Of a stretch of DNA of 12,992 nucleotides, positions 6,503-12,992 are shown in pieces. Numbering within the stretch: the stretch's first letter is position 1; every line of letters starts with the position of its first letter. The stretch spans positions 1 through 12,992 of the forward strand of contig CAAFZS010000093.1 in NCBI GenBank assembly GCA_900767595.1. The letters run 5' to 3'. The notes below the pieces were generated by a model. That model searched no databases. It had not been told where the DNA came from and saw nothing but the letters and a program-made list of their open reading frames with translations. The translations under genes were made by a program, and so were the position numbers. This DNA is from Bacteroidales bacterium. Its GTDB lineage: Bacteria; Bacteroidota; Bacteroidia; Bacteroidales; Paludibacteraceae.

Positions 6503-7893
6503 TGAAACCCTTCGCGTTCTTATTACTTTTAACTTCCACTCTTTTCGCCTGTCAGCCTATCCCTAAAGAGCCGACTCCTCAACCACAAGACACTACTGTT
6601 ACTCCAACCCCGCAACCCGAGCCCGACCCTGTCTTGGATTCCACCCTTCAGCCTTTCAGCCTCTCTGCCTGTCAGCCTATTGACCATGTCCAACCTATGA
6701 CCGGTCTTGTACTTTGGCCTTCTCATGGTTCGATCAATAAATATAAGGATGTTATTGCTCTCGAATATTCCTATTGCCTTCCTTGTCGCGTAGTGACAGG
6801 GAAAGTAGGTGACGCTATTCAATATGATTGGACGTATTTTGAGAACATCCTCAACGATATAGCTTCCCGTAATCACCAAGCGGTTATCCGCTTCCGCTAC
6901 GAGTATCCCGGCAGTCGCGAGGTAGATGGCTCTACTAGAGGCGCGACCGCTGTCCCGCAATATATCAAAGATTCGGAGGATTACAACGAGACCTACTATA
7001 AGTGCGAAGACGGTCCTACCTATTATGCCGACTGGTCAAATAAGGAACTGCAATGGTTCACCAAACAGTTCTATACCGATTTTGCTGCCAAGTATGGCAA
7101 CGACCCTCGTATCGCTTTCTTAGAGGTTGGTTTTGGTCATTGGTCGGAGTATCATATCTACGGAACCCCTCTCAAACTGGGTACTAATTTCCCCACTAAG
7201 GAGTATCAGAACGAGTTCTTGCAGCATGTAGGGGCAGTGATGCCTATCCCTTGGCTCATCTCTATTGATGCTGCGGATAACACTTATACTTCTATCGTTA
7301 AAACCCCCGAGGTGATGGCGCTTAACTTCGGAAACTTCGATGACTCGTTCATGCACAAGGGACATGAGATAGGCTCAAGCGACGGCTATAACGAGAAATC
7401 TTGGAATGCCATTGGACAAGGTACGCGTTGGCAACGCGGACCTTCAGGGGGTGAAATCAGTTATTACACCTCTGCCGACCAACGAGGATTCCTCAATCCT
7501 GCCGGACTTTATGGTGTCACATGGGAACAAGCTTCTGCGAAATATCATATTACATTTATGATTTCCAACGATGCCCCGGGTTCGACCCACGGAACGACCA
7601 ATCGTTTCAAAGAAGCGGGTTTGGCGTCGGGCTATCGTTTTGCTGTATTAGGTTGCCGAACAGGTAAAGGCAAGACCCAACTCCTCGTTACCAATGAGGG
7701 CGTTGCGCCTATCTATCGCGACGCGTTCTTCGCCATCAACGATACTCGTTGCCCGCAATCGCTCAAAGGCTTATTGCCGGGTAAGAAAGTGATTATGGAA
7801 ATCCCTGTTGAACTCAAAGACGCTAAAGACTTGCATATTGCATGCGACTACATATTACAAAACCAAGTAATTCAATTTAATGCTAATTTCTAA
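6502..7893 (+). CDS. DUF4832 lipoprotein, candidate glycoside hydrolase
   Basis: This is a 463-residue predicted outer-membrane or surface lipoprotein. The signal peptide ends in a lipobox (STLFAC, Cys17), followed by a Pro/Gln/Thr-rich spacer to about residue 45. The remainder resembles the DUF4832 family: MTGLVLWPSH opening, IRFRYEYPG, FLE208-VGFGHW214-S-E216, FDDSFMHKGHE, PSGGE318, then a C-terminal beta-rich part (LLVTNEGVAPIYRDAFFAI). The W-x-E and GGE motifs match those of the DUF4874 protein at 2553 in order and spacing. The family is glycoside-hydrolase-like by fold prediction but without an established reaction. Being first in the cluster with GH31, GH109 and a sugar kinase suggests action on an amino-sugar glycan. 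The stop lies 4 bases before the GH31 start, implying co-transcription. The ATG at 6502 is favoured over the one at 6473, which meets a stop after five codons. Confidence 0.82.
   Translation: MKPFAFLLLLTSTLFACQPIPKEPTPQPQDTTVTPTPQPEPDPVLDSTLQPFSLSACQPIDHVQPMTGLVLWPSHGSINKYKDVIALEYSYCLPCRVVTGKVGDAIQYDWTYFENILNDIASRNHQAVIRFRYEYPGSREVDGSTRGATAVPQYIKDSEDYNETYYKCEDGPTYYADWSNKELQWFTKQFYTDFAAKYGNDPRIAFLEVGFGHWSEYHIYGTPLKLGTNFPTKEYQNEFLQHVGAVMPIPWLISIDAADNTYTSIVKTPEVMALNFGNFDDSFMHKGHEIGSSDGYNEKSWNAIGQGTRWQRGPSGGEISYYTSADQRGFLNPAGLYGVTWEQASAKYHITFMISNDAPGSTHGTTNRFKEAGLASGYRFAVLGCRTGKGKTQLLVTNEGVAPIYRDAFFAINDTRCPQSLKGLLPGKKVIMEIPVELKDAKDLHIACDYILQNQVIQFNANF
6547..6680 (+). repeat. 14-base direct repeat flanking lipoprotein spacer
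   Basis: gcctgtcagcctat occurs at 6547-6560, covering the lipobox cysteine, and again at 6667-6680, exactly 120 bases (40 codons) later. Both copies encode ACQPI. The repeat brackets the flexible spacer and suggests a past in-frame duplication. Only the first cysteine follows a hydrophobic segment and can be lipidated. Confidence 0.75.
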
Positions 7894-7897
7894 TGCA

Positions 7898-9460
7898 ATG
7901 AAAACGCGTATTTTAGTTTTTTGTTTAGCGTGCATCGTGCATTGTGCACTGTGCACCTCCGCTAACTGGTTTGGCGGAGCGGTGGGCTTAGGTCACGAAC
8001 AACCCTACACCAATCTTCGACCCTTTAATATGGCAGTCGAAGATGCCAATAACCAACTCTGTCCCTTGTTCCTTAACGATGAGGGTGAGTATATCTGGAC
8101 GGAGAACCCCGTCATCTTCTCCTTCGAGAATGGCGAACCGGTTTTCACTCCCCTTCGGGGGGAGCCGGAGGGGGCTATTGTTAAAGCCGGCACGACCCTG
8201 CGCGATGCTTATTTGGCAGCGATGCGTCAGTATTTCCCGCCTTCGGGAGAACTGCCTGACACGTTGTTCTTCGTGCGTCCGCAATACAACACTTGGATTG
8301 AACTGATGTATAATCAGAACCAAGCGGATATCCTTCGCTATGCCCACGCTATTGTGGATAATGGTTTTGCCCCGGGTATCCTTATGATTGACGATAACTG
8401 GCAACGCTATTACGGAAACTTCGACTTTAAGGCGGAGCGTTTCCCGGACCCCAAGGCGATGATGGACGAACTGCACCAACTCGGTTTTACGGTGATGGTG
8501 TGGATTTGCCCCTTCGTCAGTCCCGATAGTCCCGAATACCGGGATTTAGAGCATAAGGGATTCTTATTACAAAACCCCAATGGCGGAACGGCTATCCTCA
8601 ACTGGTGGAACGGCTATTCGGCTTGCTACGACCTGACCAATCCCGAGGCTCTTGCTTATTTCGTATCCGTTCTCAAGGATGCACAAGCGCGCTATGGTAT
8701 CGATGGTTTCAAACTCGATGCCGGTGACAATAACTGCTATGCATCTACTGCCATCAAGGCTTACGACGCTAATGCAACAACGGTGGATCACACCACTTCT
8801 TGGGCGCGCGTGGGACTCCAGTTCCCGGTCAACGAATATCGTGCCTGCTGGAAGATGGGCGGACAAGCTCTTGTACAGCGTTTAGGCGATAAAGACTACT
8901 CTTGGGAAGCCGTTCAGTCCCTTATCCCGCAAATGCTGACCGCCGGTCTGCTCGGTTATGCCTATGCCTGCCCGGATATGATCGGTGGCGGACAATGGGC
9001 TTCGTTCCTCGGTATGGAGTCCGGTGACTTTGATGAGGAACTCATCGTTCGTTCCGCTCAAATACACGCCCTGATGCCGATGATGCAGTTCTCCGTGGCT
9101 CCTTGGCGTATCCTTAGCGAGGAGAACCTCAATATCGTTAAGAAAGCGGCTCAACTGCATACCGATTTCGGACCTTATATCCTTGCTTGCGCCCGCCAAT
9201 CCGCAAAGACAGGTGAACCTATCGTTCGCTCGATGGAATATGCCTATCCGCACCAAGGACTCGTTAACTGCAAAGACCAGTTTATGTTGGGCGACCAATA
9301 CCTCGTGGCTCCTGTGGTAGAGAAAGGTGCTGCTACGCGCACGGTCTATCTGCCGAAAGGCCAATGGCGTGACGAAAACGGCAAGAAATACAAAGGCGGT
9401 AAGACCTATACCATCGCCACCCCATTAAGTAGATTACCCTATTTCAAAAAAATCAAATAA
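7898..9460 (+). CDS. GH31 family glycosidase, MYORG/alpha-galactosidase-like
   Basis: This is a 520-residue exported retaining alpha-glycosidase. The ATG at 7898 gives a clean signal peptide (MKTRILVFCLACIVHCALC, then TSA); the upstream in-frame ATG at 7880 overlaps the previous gene and adds only six residues. The TIM-barrel runs from about residue 120 (YNTWIELMYNQ), with MIDDNW and VMVWICPFVSPDS. The nucleophile is D274 in DGFKLDAGD, the acid/base is D331 in RLGDKDYSW, and D360 lies in CPDMIGGG. The RL-x-DKD-x-x-W and PDM-x-GG motifs resemble the MYORG branch of GH31, whose studied members act on alpha-galactosides, more than classic alpha-glucosidases. The specificity is therefore inferred: an alpha-galactoside or related glycan end. 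The C-terminal 80 residues form the usual beta-sandwich (GDQYLVAPVVEKGA). The gene is one base from the GH109 gene. Two repeat elements lie in its coding sequence (7930-7957, 8148-8176). Confidence 0.88.
   Translation: MKTRILVFCLACIVHCALCTSANWFGGAVGLGHEQPYTNLRPFNMAVEDANNQLCPLFLNDEGEYIWTENPVIFSFENGEPVFTPLRGEPEGAIVKAGTTLRDAYLAAMRQYFPPSGELPDTLFFVRPQYNTWIELMYNQNQADILRYAHAIVDNGFAPGILMIDDNWQRYYGNFDFKAERFPDPKAMMDELHQLGFTVMVWICPFVSPDSPEYRDLEHKGFLLQNPNGGTAILNWWNGYSACYDLTNPEALAYFVSVLKDAQARYGIDGFKLDAGDNNCYASTAIKAYDANATTVDHTTSWARVGLQFPVNEYRACWKMGGQALVQRLGDKDYSWEAVQSLIPQMLTAGLLGYAYACPDMIGGGQWASFLGMESGDFDEELIVRSAQIHALMPMMQFSVAPWRILSEENLNIVKKAAQLHTDFGPYILACARQSAKTGEPIVRSMEYAYPHQGLVNCKDQFMLGDQYLVAPVVEKGAATRTVYLPKGQWRDENGKKYKGGKTYTIATPLSRLPYFKKIK
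7930..7957 (+). repeat. 7-base tandem repeat in GH31 signal peptide
   Basis: Units gtgcatc, gtgcatt, gtgcact and gtgcacc lie head to tail and encode the hydrophobic core ACIVHCALCT of the signal peptide. Seven is not a multiple of three, so the repeat is read through all frames, which explains the cysteine- and histidine-containing core. Confidence 0.8.
8148..8176 (+). repeat. REP-like hairpin element inside GH31 coding region
   Basis: CTCCCC at 8148-8153 pairs with GGGGAG at 8159-8164 around a TTCG-type loop, followed by CCGGAGGGGGCT. It encodes roughly TPLRGEPEGA near residues 83-93, between two N-terminal strands. From memory, similar 'ctcccc-ttcg-ggggagccggagggggct' sequences are frequent between genes in Bacteroidota; I cannot check this here. 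An in-frame insertion is likely but not proven. Confidence 0.55.
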
Positions 9461-9461
9461 C

Positions 9462-10901
9462 ATGAAAAAGCTCTTATTTATGCTTGCTGCGGCAACGGTG
9501 TTGCTGGCTTGCGCTAATCAACCGTCAAATGACAATTACGTTACTTCTTGGCATTGGGACGAGGGAACCATCGTCGTTGAATCACCTGCTATGCCCGAAG
9601 GGCAACAGACAGCCCTTCAACTCACCGTCGAACCTATTCCTGTCGTACATATCGGTTTTGTAGGACTGGGTATGCGCGGACCCGACGCAGTAGAACGCTA
9701 CTGCTATATCCCCGGAGTAGAGATAGTAGCCCTATGCGACTACGACTCCGCTCGGGTGGAGAACGCACAGTCTATCCTTACTGCCCATAACCTCCCTCGC
9801 GCAGAAGCCTATTGGGGAGAGGAAGGATACCAAGCCCTCTGCCAACGCGAGGATATTGACCTCGTCTATATCGCTACCGACTGGGACCACCACTTCCCCG
9901 TAGCCGTGTGCGGACTGACGAACAACAAAAACGTGGCTATCGAAGTGCCTGCTGCTCTCAATCTCAACCAGATTTGGAAACTCATTAACCTCACCGAACA
10001 AACGCGTAAACACTGCGTTATCTTAGAGAACTGCTGCTATGACTTCTTCGAGATGAATACCCTGAATATGGCACAACAAGGCGTGTTTGGCGAGATCCTG
10101 CGTGTTGAAGGTGCGTATATCCATTGCCTTGACCCTTATTGGGAACAATATTGGCATAACCCCGATGGCTCTGACCCTGACAACTTACATTGGCGTTTGA
10201 AGTACAATATGGAACATAGGGGAGATATCTATGCTACCCACGGCCTGGGTCCTGTGGCACAACTACTCAACATCCACCGTGGCGACCGCTTCAAAACACT
10301 CGTTGCTATGGATACTAAATCCGTACACGGACGCGAGATGGTGGAAGCAAAGACCGGACAAACCTGCGAGAACTTCCGCAACGGCGACCATACCACCACC
10401 CTCATTCGCACCGAACGGGGGAAAGTGATTGAGATCCAGCATAACGTTATGAACCCGCAACCCTATAACCGCCTCTATAAACTGACCGGTACCAATGGCT
10501 ACGCCACCAAATATCCGGAAGAGCACTATGCCCTTAATAGCGAGGATTTAGCTCAAATGGGCGTCAAAGCAGAAGACGACTTGAGCGGACACGAGTTTAT
10601 GGGAATGAAAGACCATAACGCTTTGGTAGAAAAATATGTACACCCCATCATCGCCGAATATGGTAAGAAGGCTAGAGAAGTAGGTGGACACGGCGGAATG
10701 GACTTTATTATGGATTGCCGCCTTATCTACTGCTTGCAGAATGGGCTTCCTATGGATGAGGATATATATGATTTGGCAGAATGGTGCTGCTTGGGCGAAC
10801 TCGGTGCCCTCAGTATGGACCACAACTGCGCCCCCGTGGCTGTACCCGACTTCACCCGCGGTCACTGGAACGATATACAAGGATTCAAACACGCGCAATA
10901 A
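9462..10901 (+). CDS. GH109 alpha-N-acetylgalactosaminidase lipoprotein
   Basis: This is a 479-residue Gfo/Idh/MocA-type enzyme of family GH109, which removes terminal alpha-linked GalNAc (blood group A, Tn-like ends) by an NAD-dependent oxidation-elimination-addition route with bound cofactor. A lipobox (VLLAC, Cys17) indicates a lipoprotein. An N-terminal segment of about 45 residues precedes the Rossmann motif G68-LG70-MRG73. Family signatures follow: CDYDSARVENAQ, DLVYIATDWDHH, EVPAALNLNQIW, TRKHCVILENCCYDFFE, and GDIYATH260-GLGP, with the histidine at the known active-site motif. Length is usual for the family. It starts one base after the GH31 stop, implying tight coupling. The kinase downstream is the expected next step for released GalNAc. 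No twin-arginine motif is seen, although the cofactor would have to be acquired before or after export. Confidence 0.92.
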   Translation: MKKLLFMLAAATVLLACANQPSNDNYVTSWHWDEGTIVVESPAMPEGQQTALQLTVEPIPVVHIGFVGLGMRGPDAVERYCYIPGVEIVALCDYDSARVENAQSILTAHNLPRAEAYWGEEGYQALCQREDIDLVYIATDWDHHFPVAVCGLTNNKNVAIEVPAALNLNQIWKLINLTEQTRKHCVILENCCYDFFEMNTLNMAQQGVFGEILRVEGAYIHCLDPYWEQYWHNPDGSDPDNLHWRLKYNMEHRGDIYATHGLGPVAQLLNIHRGDRFKTLVAMDTKSVHGREMVEAKTGQTCENFRNGDHTTTLIRTERGKVIEIQHNVMNPQPYNRLYKLTGTNGYATKYPEEHYALNSEDLAQMGVKAEDDLSGHEFMGMKDHNALVEKYVHPIIAEYGKKAREVGGHGGMDFIMDCRLIYCLQNGLPMDEDIYDLAEWCCLGELGALSMDHNCAPVAVPDFTRGHWNDIQGFKHAQ

Positions 10902-10930
10902 AGTTCACTTTCACTTTAAAGTTTATAGTT

Positions 10931-12004
10931 ATGAAAGAAATAATCAATCAATTTGCACTGGAAAACGAAGTGCTCGACCCCAAACCGGTCAAAGTAGGAT
11001 TTATCAACGACTCTTTTACCCTCCCTACGGCTGTCCCGGGAGGTAAGTCCTATTTCTTACAACGCATCAACCATTATGTCTTTACCAACGTGGAGGCTTT
11101 GCAAAACAATATTTACAAAGTAACGAACCATATCCGCGCTAAACTCGTTGCTGCCGGCGTACAGGACGTGGCACGCCGTGTGCTTGAACTCGTTCCAACG
11201 AAGGATGGTAAACTTTATTATAAGACCCCCGAGGGTGATTACTGGCGCGTCTATGTGCTCATCGAAAACGCCACTTCGCAGGAGAAAGTGACACCTCAGT
11301 CCGCTTTCCTTGCCGGACAGGCTTTTGGTGAGTTCCAATGCCAACTCGCCGATATACCCGAAGGCGAGATAGTAGAATCGATCCCGAACTTCCATAATAT
11401 CGAGTTCCGTCTGCAACAGTTCGATGATGCCGTCAAGGACGATAAAGCCGGTCGCGTAGCACAATGCTCCGAAATCATCGACGCTATCAATCGTCGCCGC
11501 GAAGCTATGTGCTTGGCCGAACGTCTGCATCGCGACGGACAACTGCATAAGCATATCAACCACTGCGACACCAAAGTCAATAACATGCTTTTTGACGAGA
11601 ACGGCAACCCGATGTGTATTGTGGACCTTGACACCGTCATGCCTGGTTATGTGCTTTCCGACTTCGGCGACTTTATGCGCACGGCTGCTAACACGGCTGC
11701 CGAGGACGAACCCGAACTCGATAAGATCCACGTGGACCTCGATGTCTTTGAGGCTTATACCCGTGGTTACCTCTCTACGGCTACTTTCCTGACCCCTCTC
11801 GAAAAGTCCTTGCTGCCTTACGGTTGTCGGTTACTCAGTTATATGCAGACCGTTCGTTTCTTCACCGATTACCTCAACGGAGATACGTATTATAAGATTC
11901 AATATCCCGAACATAACCTTGTCCGCACGAAAGCACAACTGCGTCTGCTCCAAGAGCAGGAGAAAGCCGCTGACGCTATGGACTCTATCATTGCTGAATG
12001 CTAA
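10931..12004 (+). CDS. nahK: NahK-like N-acetylhexosamine 1-kinase
   Basis: This 357-residue cytoplasmic kinase belongs to the aminoglycoside phosphotransferase-like fold and resembles N-acetylhexosamine 1-kinases, which make GalNAc-1-phosphate or GlcNAc-1-phosphate from ATP. Visible are the N-terminal VGFINDSFTLP and YFLQRINHYVF segments, the catalytic loop HCD213-TKVNN218, and the metal-binding D232-LD234-T with DFGDFMR. The ATG at 10931 is chosen because it sits 29 bases after the GH109 stop and aligns with the family start; the frame is open further upstream, but that would overlap GH109 by 120 bases. Directly following a GalNAc-releasing enzyme, its likely substrate is GalNAc. Some homologues carry old names such as 'mucin desulfatase', which the sequence does not support. 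Symbol given by family resemblance. Confidence 0.85.
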   Translation: MKEIINQFALENEVLDPKPVKVGFINDSFTLPTAVPGGKSYFLQRINHYVFTNVEALQNNIYKVTNHIRAKLVAAGVQDVARRVLELVPTKDGKLYYKTPEGDYWRVYVLIENATSQEKVTPQSAFLAGQAFGEFQCQLADIPEGEIVESIPNFHNIEFRLQQFDDAVKDDKAGRVAQCSEIIDAINRRREAMCLAERLHRDGQLHKHINHCDTKVNNMLFDENGNPMCIVDLDTVMPGYVLSDFGDFMRTAANTAAEDEPELDKIHVDLDVFEAYTRGYLSTATFLTPLEKSLLPYGCRLLSYMQTVRFFTDYLNGDTYYKIQYPEHNLVRTKAQLRLLQEQEKAADAMDSIIAEC

Positions 12005-12005
12005 A

Positions 12006-12032
12006 CCCGTTAAACCCGCTAAACCCGTTAAA
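12006..12032 (+). repeat. 9-base tandem repeat, three units
   Basis: Units cccgttaaa, cccgctaaa and cccgttaaa fill the gap between the kinase stop and the ATG at 12035; the stop codon itself belongs to a partial fourth unit (ctaaa). The repeat places an in-frame TAA at 12029-12031, which rules out any longer N-terminus for the next gene. Confidence 0.85.
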
Positions 12033-12034
12033 CC

Positions 12035-12685
12035 ATGATAATCATTCCTTTACTTCTCCAACTACAAGGACTTGATGCACAAAGCGCAGCCCCCGTCTTA
12101 CTTGAACGAGGACTATGCCTTAAGGTAGCCTCCGTTAACTGGCCAGAAACCTATCCCGCGTGTCCGGAAACTTATGTCCACATCGCGACTTCGGCAGATA
12201 AACTCTATATCCGTTACGATGTGCGCGGTGAGCAGCTGCGGGCTGTAGCGGCGCACGACCAGGAAGAGGTGTGGTGCGATAGCTGTGTGGAGTTCTTCTG
12301 CCAACTGCCCGGCAGTAATGGCTATATGAACTTCGAAACGAACTGTATCGGAGCCATGGTCGCCTCCCGTCGAGAGGGTAGGGATAAGGATGTCCGTCCT
12401 CTCTCTCCTGAACAGATGGCGCTTATCGACCGTTATTCGTCGGTCGGTACCGAACCCTTCGAGGAACAAGACGGTGAGTTCGCCTGGACCATTGTCATTG
12501 CTATCCCGTGGAACTTGATTACCGAAGATGGTTCTAAACCGACGGCATTGAGAGCCAACTTCTATAAGTGTGCCGACAAAACGAAACAGGTACATTTTGT
12601 GTCGTGGAATCCGATTGATCTCCCCCAACCTAATTTCCACTGTCCCGAATTCTTCGCTGAACTGAAGGTCGGTGAGGAAAAATAA
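12035..12685 (+). CDS. Stand-alone CBM9-like carbohydrate-binding protein
   Basis: This 216-residue protein is a single carbohydrate-binding family 9-like domain (CBM9_2 type). Signature stretches include VNWPETYPACP, LYIRYDVRGEQLRAV, VW80-CD82-SCVEFF, YMNFETNCIGAM, FAWTIVIAIPWNL and FYKCADKTKQVHFVSWNPI. The N-terminus (MIIIPLLLQLQGLDAQ) is hydrophobic but has no basic residues and aligns with the start of the domain itself, so I do not call a signal peptide. An in-frame stop six bases upstream excludes a longer form. It therefore appears cytoplasmic or exported in an unrecognised way. Its place between a sugar kinase and an amino-sugar deaminase-like gene suggests a role tied to the same sugar. 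A CBM with no enzyme attached is typical for this subfamily in Bacteroidota, where its job is not known. Confidence 0.8.
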   Translation: MIIIPLLLQLQGLDAQSAAPVLLERGLCLKVASVNWPETYPACPETYVHIATSADKLYIRYDVRGEQLRAVAAHDQEEVWCDSCVEFFCQLPGSNGYMNFETNCIGAMVASRREGRDKDVRPLSPEQMALIDRYSSVGTEPFEEQDGEFAWTIVIAIPWNLITEDGSKPTALRANFYKCADKTKQVHFVSWNPIDLPQPNFHCPEFFAELKVGEEK

Positions 12686-12708
12686 AACAGTAAAAACTCA
12701 ATTTCAAT

Positions 12709-12992
12709 ATGAAAGATAATCTCTCTTCTCAAATCGTTTTATCCCGTATTCCGAGTAAACTCTATCGTCCTGCTTCTGCTGTTGAGGCGGTACGCTTGAC
12801 GCGTCAAGAAAAAATTAAAACCACTATTGTGGAAAATGCTACTGAAGGCAGTGAGTTAGTGGCGAATATGATCATTGAGCGAATCAAGAAAGCCGACTCG
12901 CCCGCGTTTACAGTGACCTTATCTACCGGTCGCACCTTGGTGGATGTGCGCCCGCGATTGACGGGTGTGCAGTCACAAGCTACATTCATTGA
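12709..12992 (+). CDS. Glucosamine-6-phosphate deaminase-like protein, 5' part
   Basis: The first 94 codons of a gene that runs off the right edge. The start (MKDNLSSQIVLSRIPSKLYR) and the 'LTRQEKIKTTIVENATEGSELVA' region resemble the N-terminus of the long NagB-type glucosamine-6-phosphate deaminases of Bacteroidota; 'TVTLSTGRT' is at the expected sugar-phosphate-binding position (classic GxxTGSTP). NagB converts glucosamine-6-phosphate to fructose-6-phosphate and ammonia, which fits an amino-sugar cluster. The ATG lies 23 bases after the CBM9-like stop, consistent with one operon. The catalytic residues lie beyond the window, so the call is tentative; another member of the NagB/6-phosphogluconolactonase superfamily is possible. 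Confidence 0.6.
   Translation, partial: MKDNLSSQIVLSRIPSKLYRPASAVEAVRLTRQEKIKTTIVENATEGSELVANMIIERIKKADSPAFTVTLSTGRTLVDVRPRLTGVQSQATFI

Noticed and set aside
7880..7897. Start of GH31 at 7880
   Set aside because: It adds six residues before a complete signal peptide and overlaps the previous gene; 7898 gives the normal Met-Lys start.
10781..10930. Longer N-terminus for the kinase
   Set aside because: The open frame extends upstream only by overlapping GH109; the added residues are not like the kinase family, and the ATG at 10931 fits the family start.
11057..11731. Minus-strand open frame across the kinase gene
   Set aside because: It is a shadow of a well-supported kinase; no motif or start context supports it.
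4973..12032. 9-base repeats as CRISPR or phage attachment sites
   Set aside because: Units are tandem without spacers, too short and degenerate for CRISPR, and no integrase or cas gene is present.

Overview
The window is a 13 kb piece of a Bacteroidota chromosome, most likely an uncultured Bacteroidales gut or rumen-type organism. The evidence is indirect: two promoters of the Bacteroides TTTG / TAnnTTTG type with 20-base spacing, no obvious Shine-Dalgarno sequences, two large secreted proteins ending in the short '(R/N)NGQ-x-(F/V)I...VRYNVLG-x-QF' tail common on type IX-secreted proteins of this phylum, and several lipoproteins. Genus cannot be read from the sequence. All supported genes are on the plus strand.

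Region 1 (1-4960) holds two multidomain exported proteins. The first is a right-handed beta-helix protein (DUF4957/DUF5123-like) followed by Ig/FN3-type domains and a starch-binding-like module. The second is a DUF4874+DUF4832 glycoside-hydrolase-like protein. Both carry an FN3 domain interrupted by a related beta-sandwich insert, both end in the same sorting-type tail, and both are followed by nearly the same terminator-like hairpin.

Region 2 (4960-6430) is a free-standing ATPase gene (AAA/DUF234 with a PD-(D/E)xK-like C-terminus). It has a near-perfect promoter and a strong hairpin in its 5' leader.

Region 3 (6500-12992) is a tight same-strand cluster, probably one operon: a DUF4832 lipoprotein, a GH31 glycosidase of the MYORG/alpha-galactosidase-like branch, a GH109 NAD-dependent alpha-N-acetylgalactosaminidase lipoprotein, a NahK-like N-acetylhexosamine 1-kinase, a stand-alone CBM9-like protein, and the start of a glucosamine-6-phosphate deaminase (NagB)-like protein that runs off the window. 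Together they suggest a route in which envelope enzymes trim alpha-linked Gal/GalNAc from host-type O-glycans or similar glycoconjugates, and cytoplasmic enzymes phosphorylate and process the amino sugar. No SusC/SusD pair or transporter is visible here.

A second theme is unusual short-repeat content. Four families of 7-9 base or pyrimidine-rich repeats sit in the gaps, and two repeat-like elements lie inside the GH31 coding region: one in its signal peptide and one in an N-terminal loop. No rRNA, tRNA, CRISPR array, transposase or integrase was seen, and no gene-free stretch exceeds about 300 bases.
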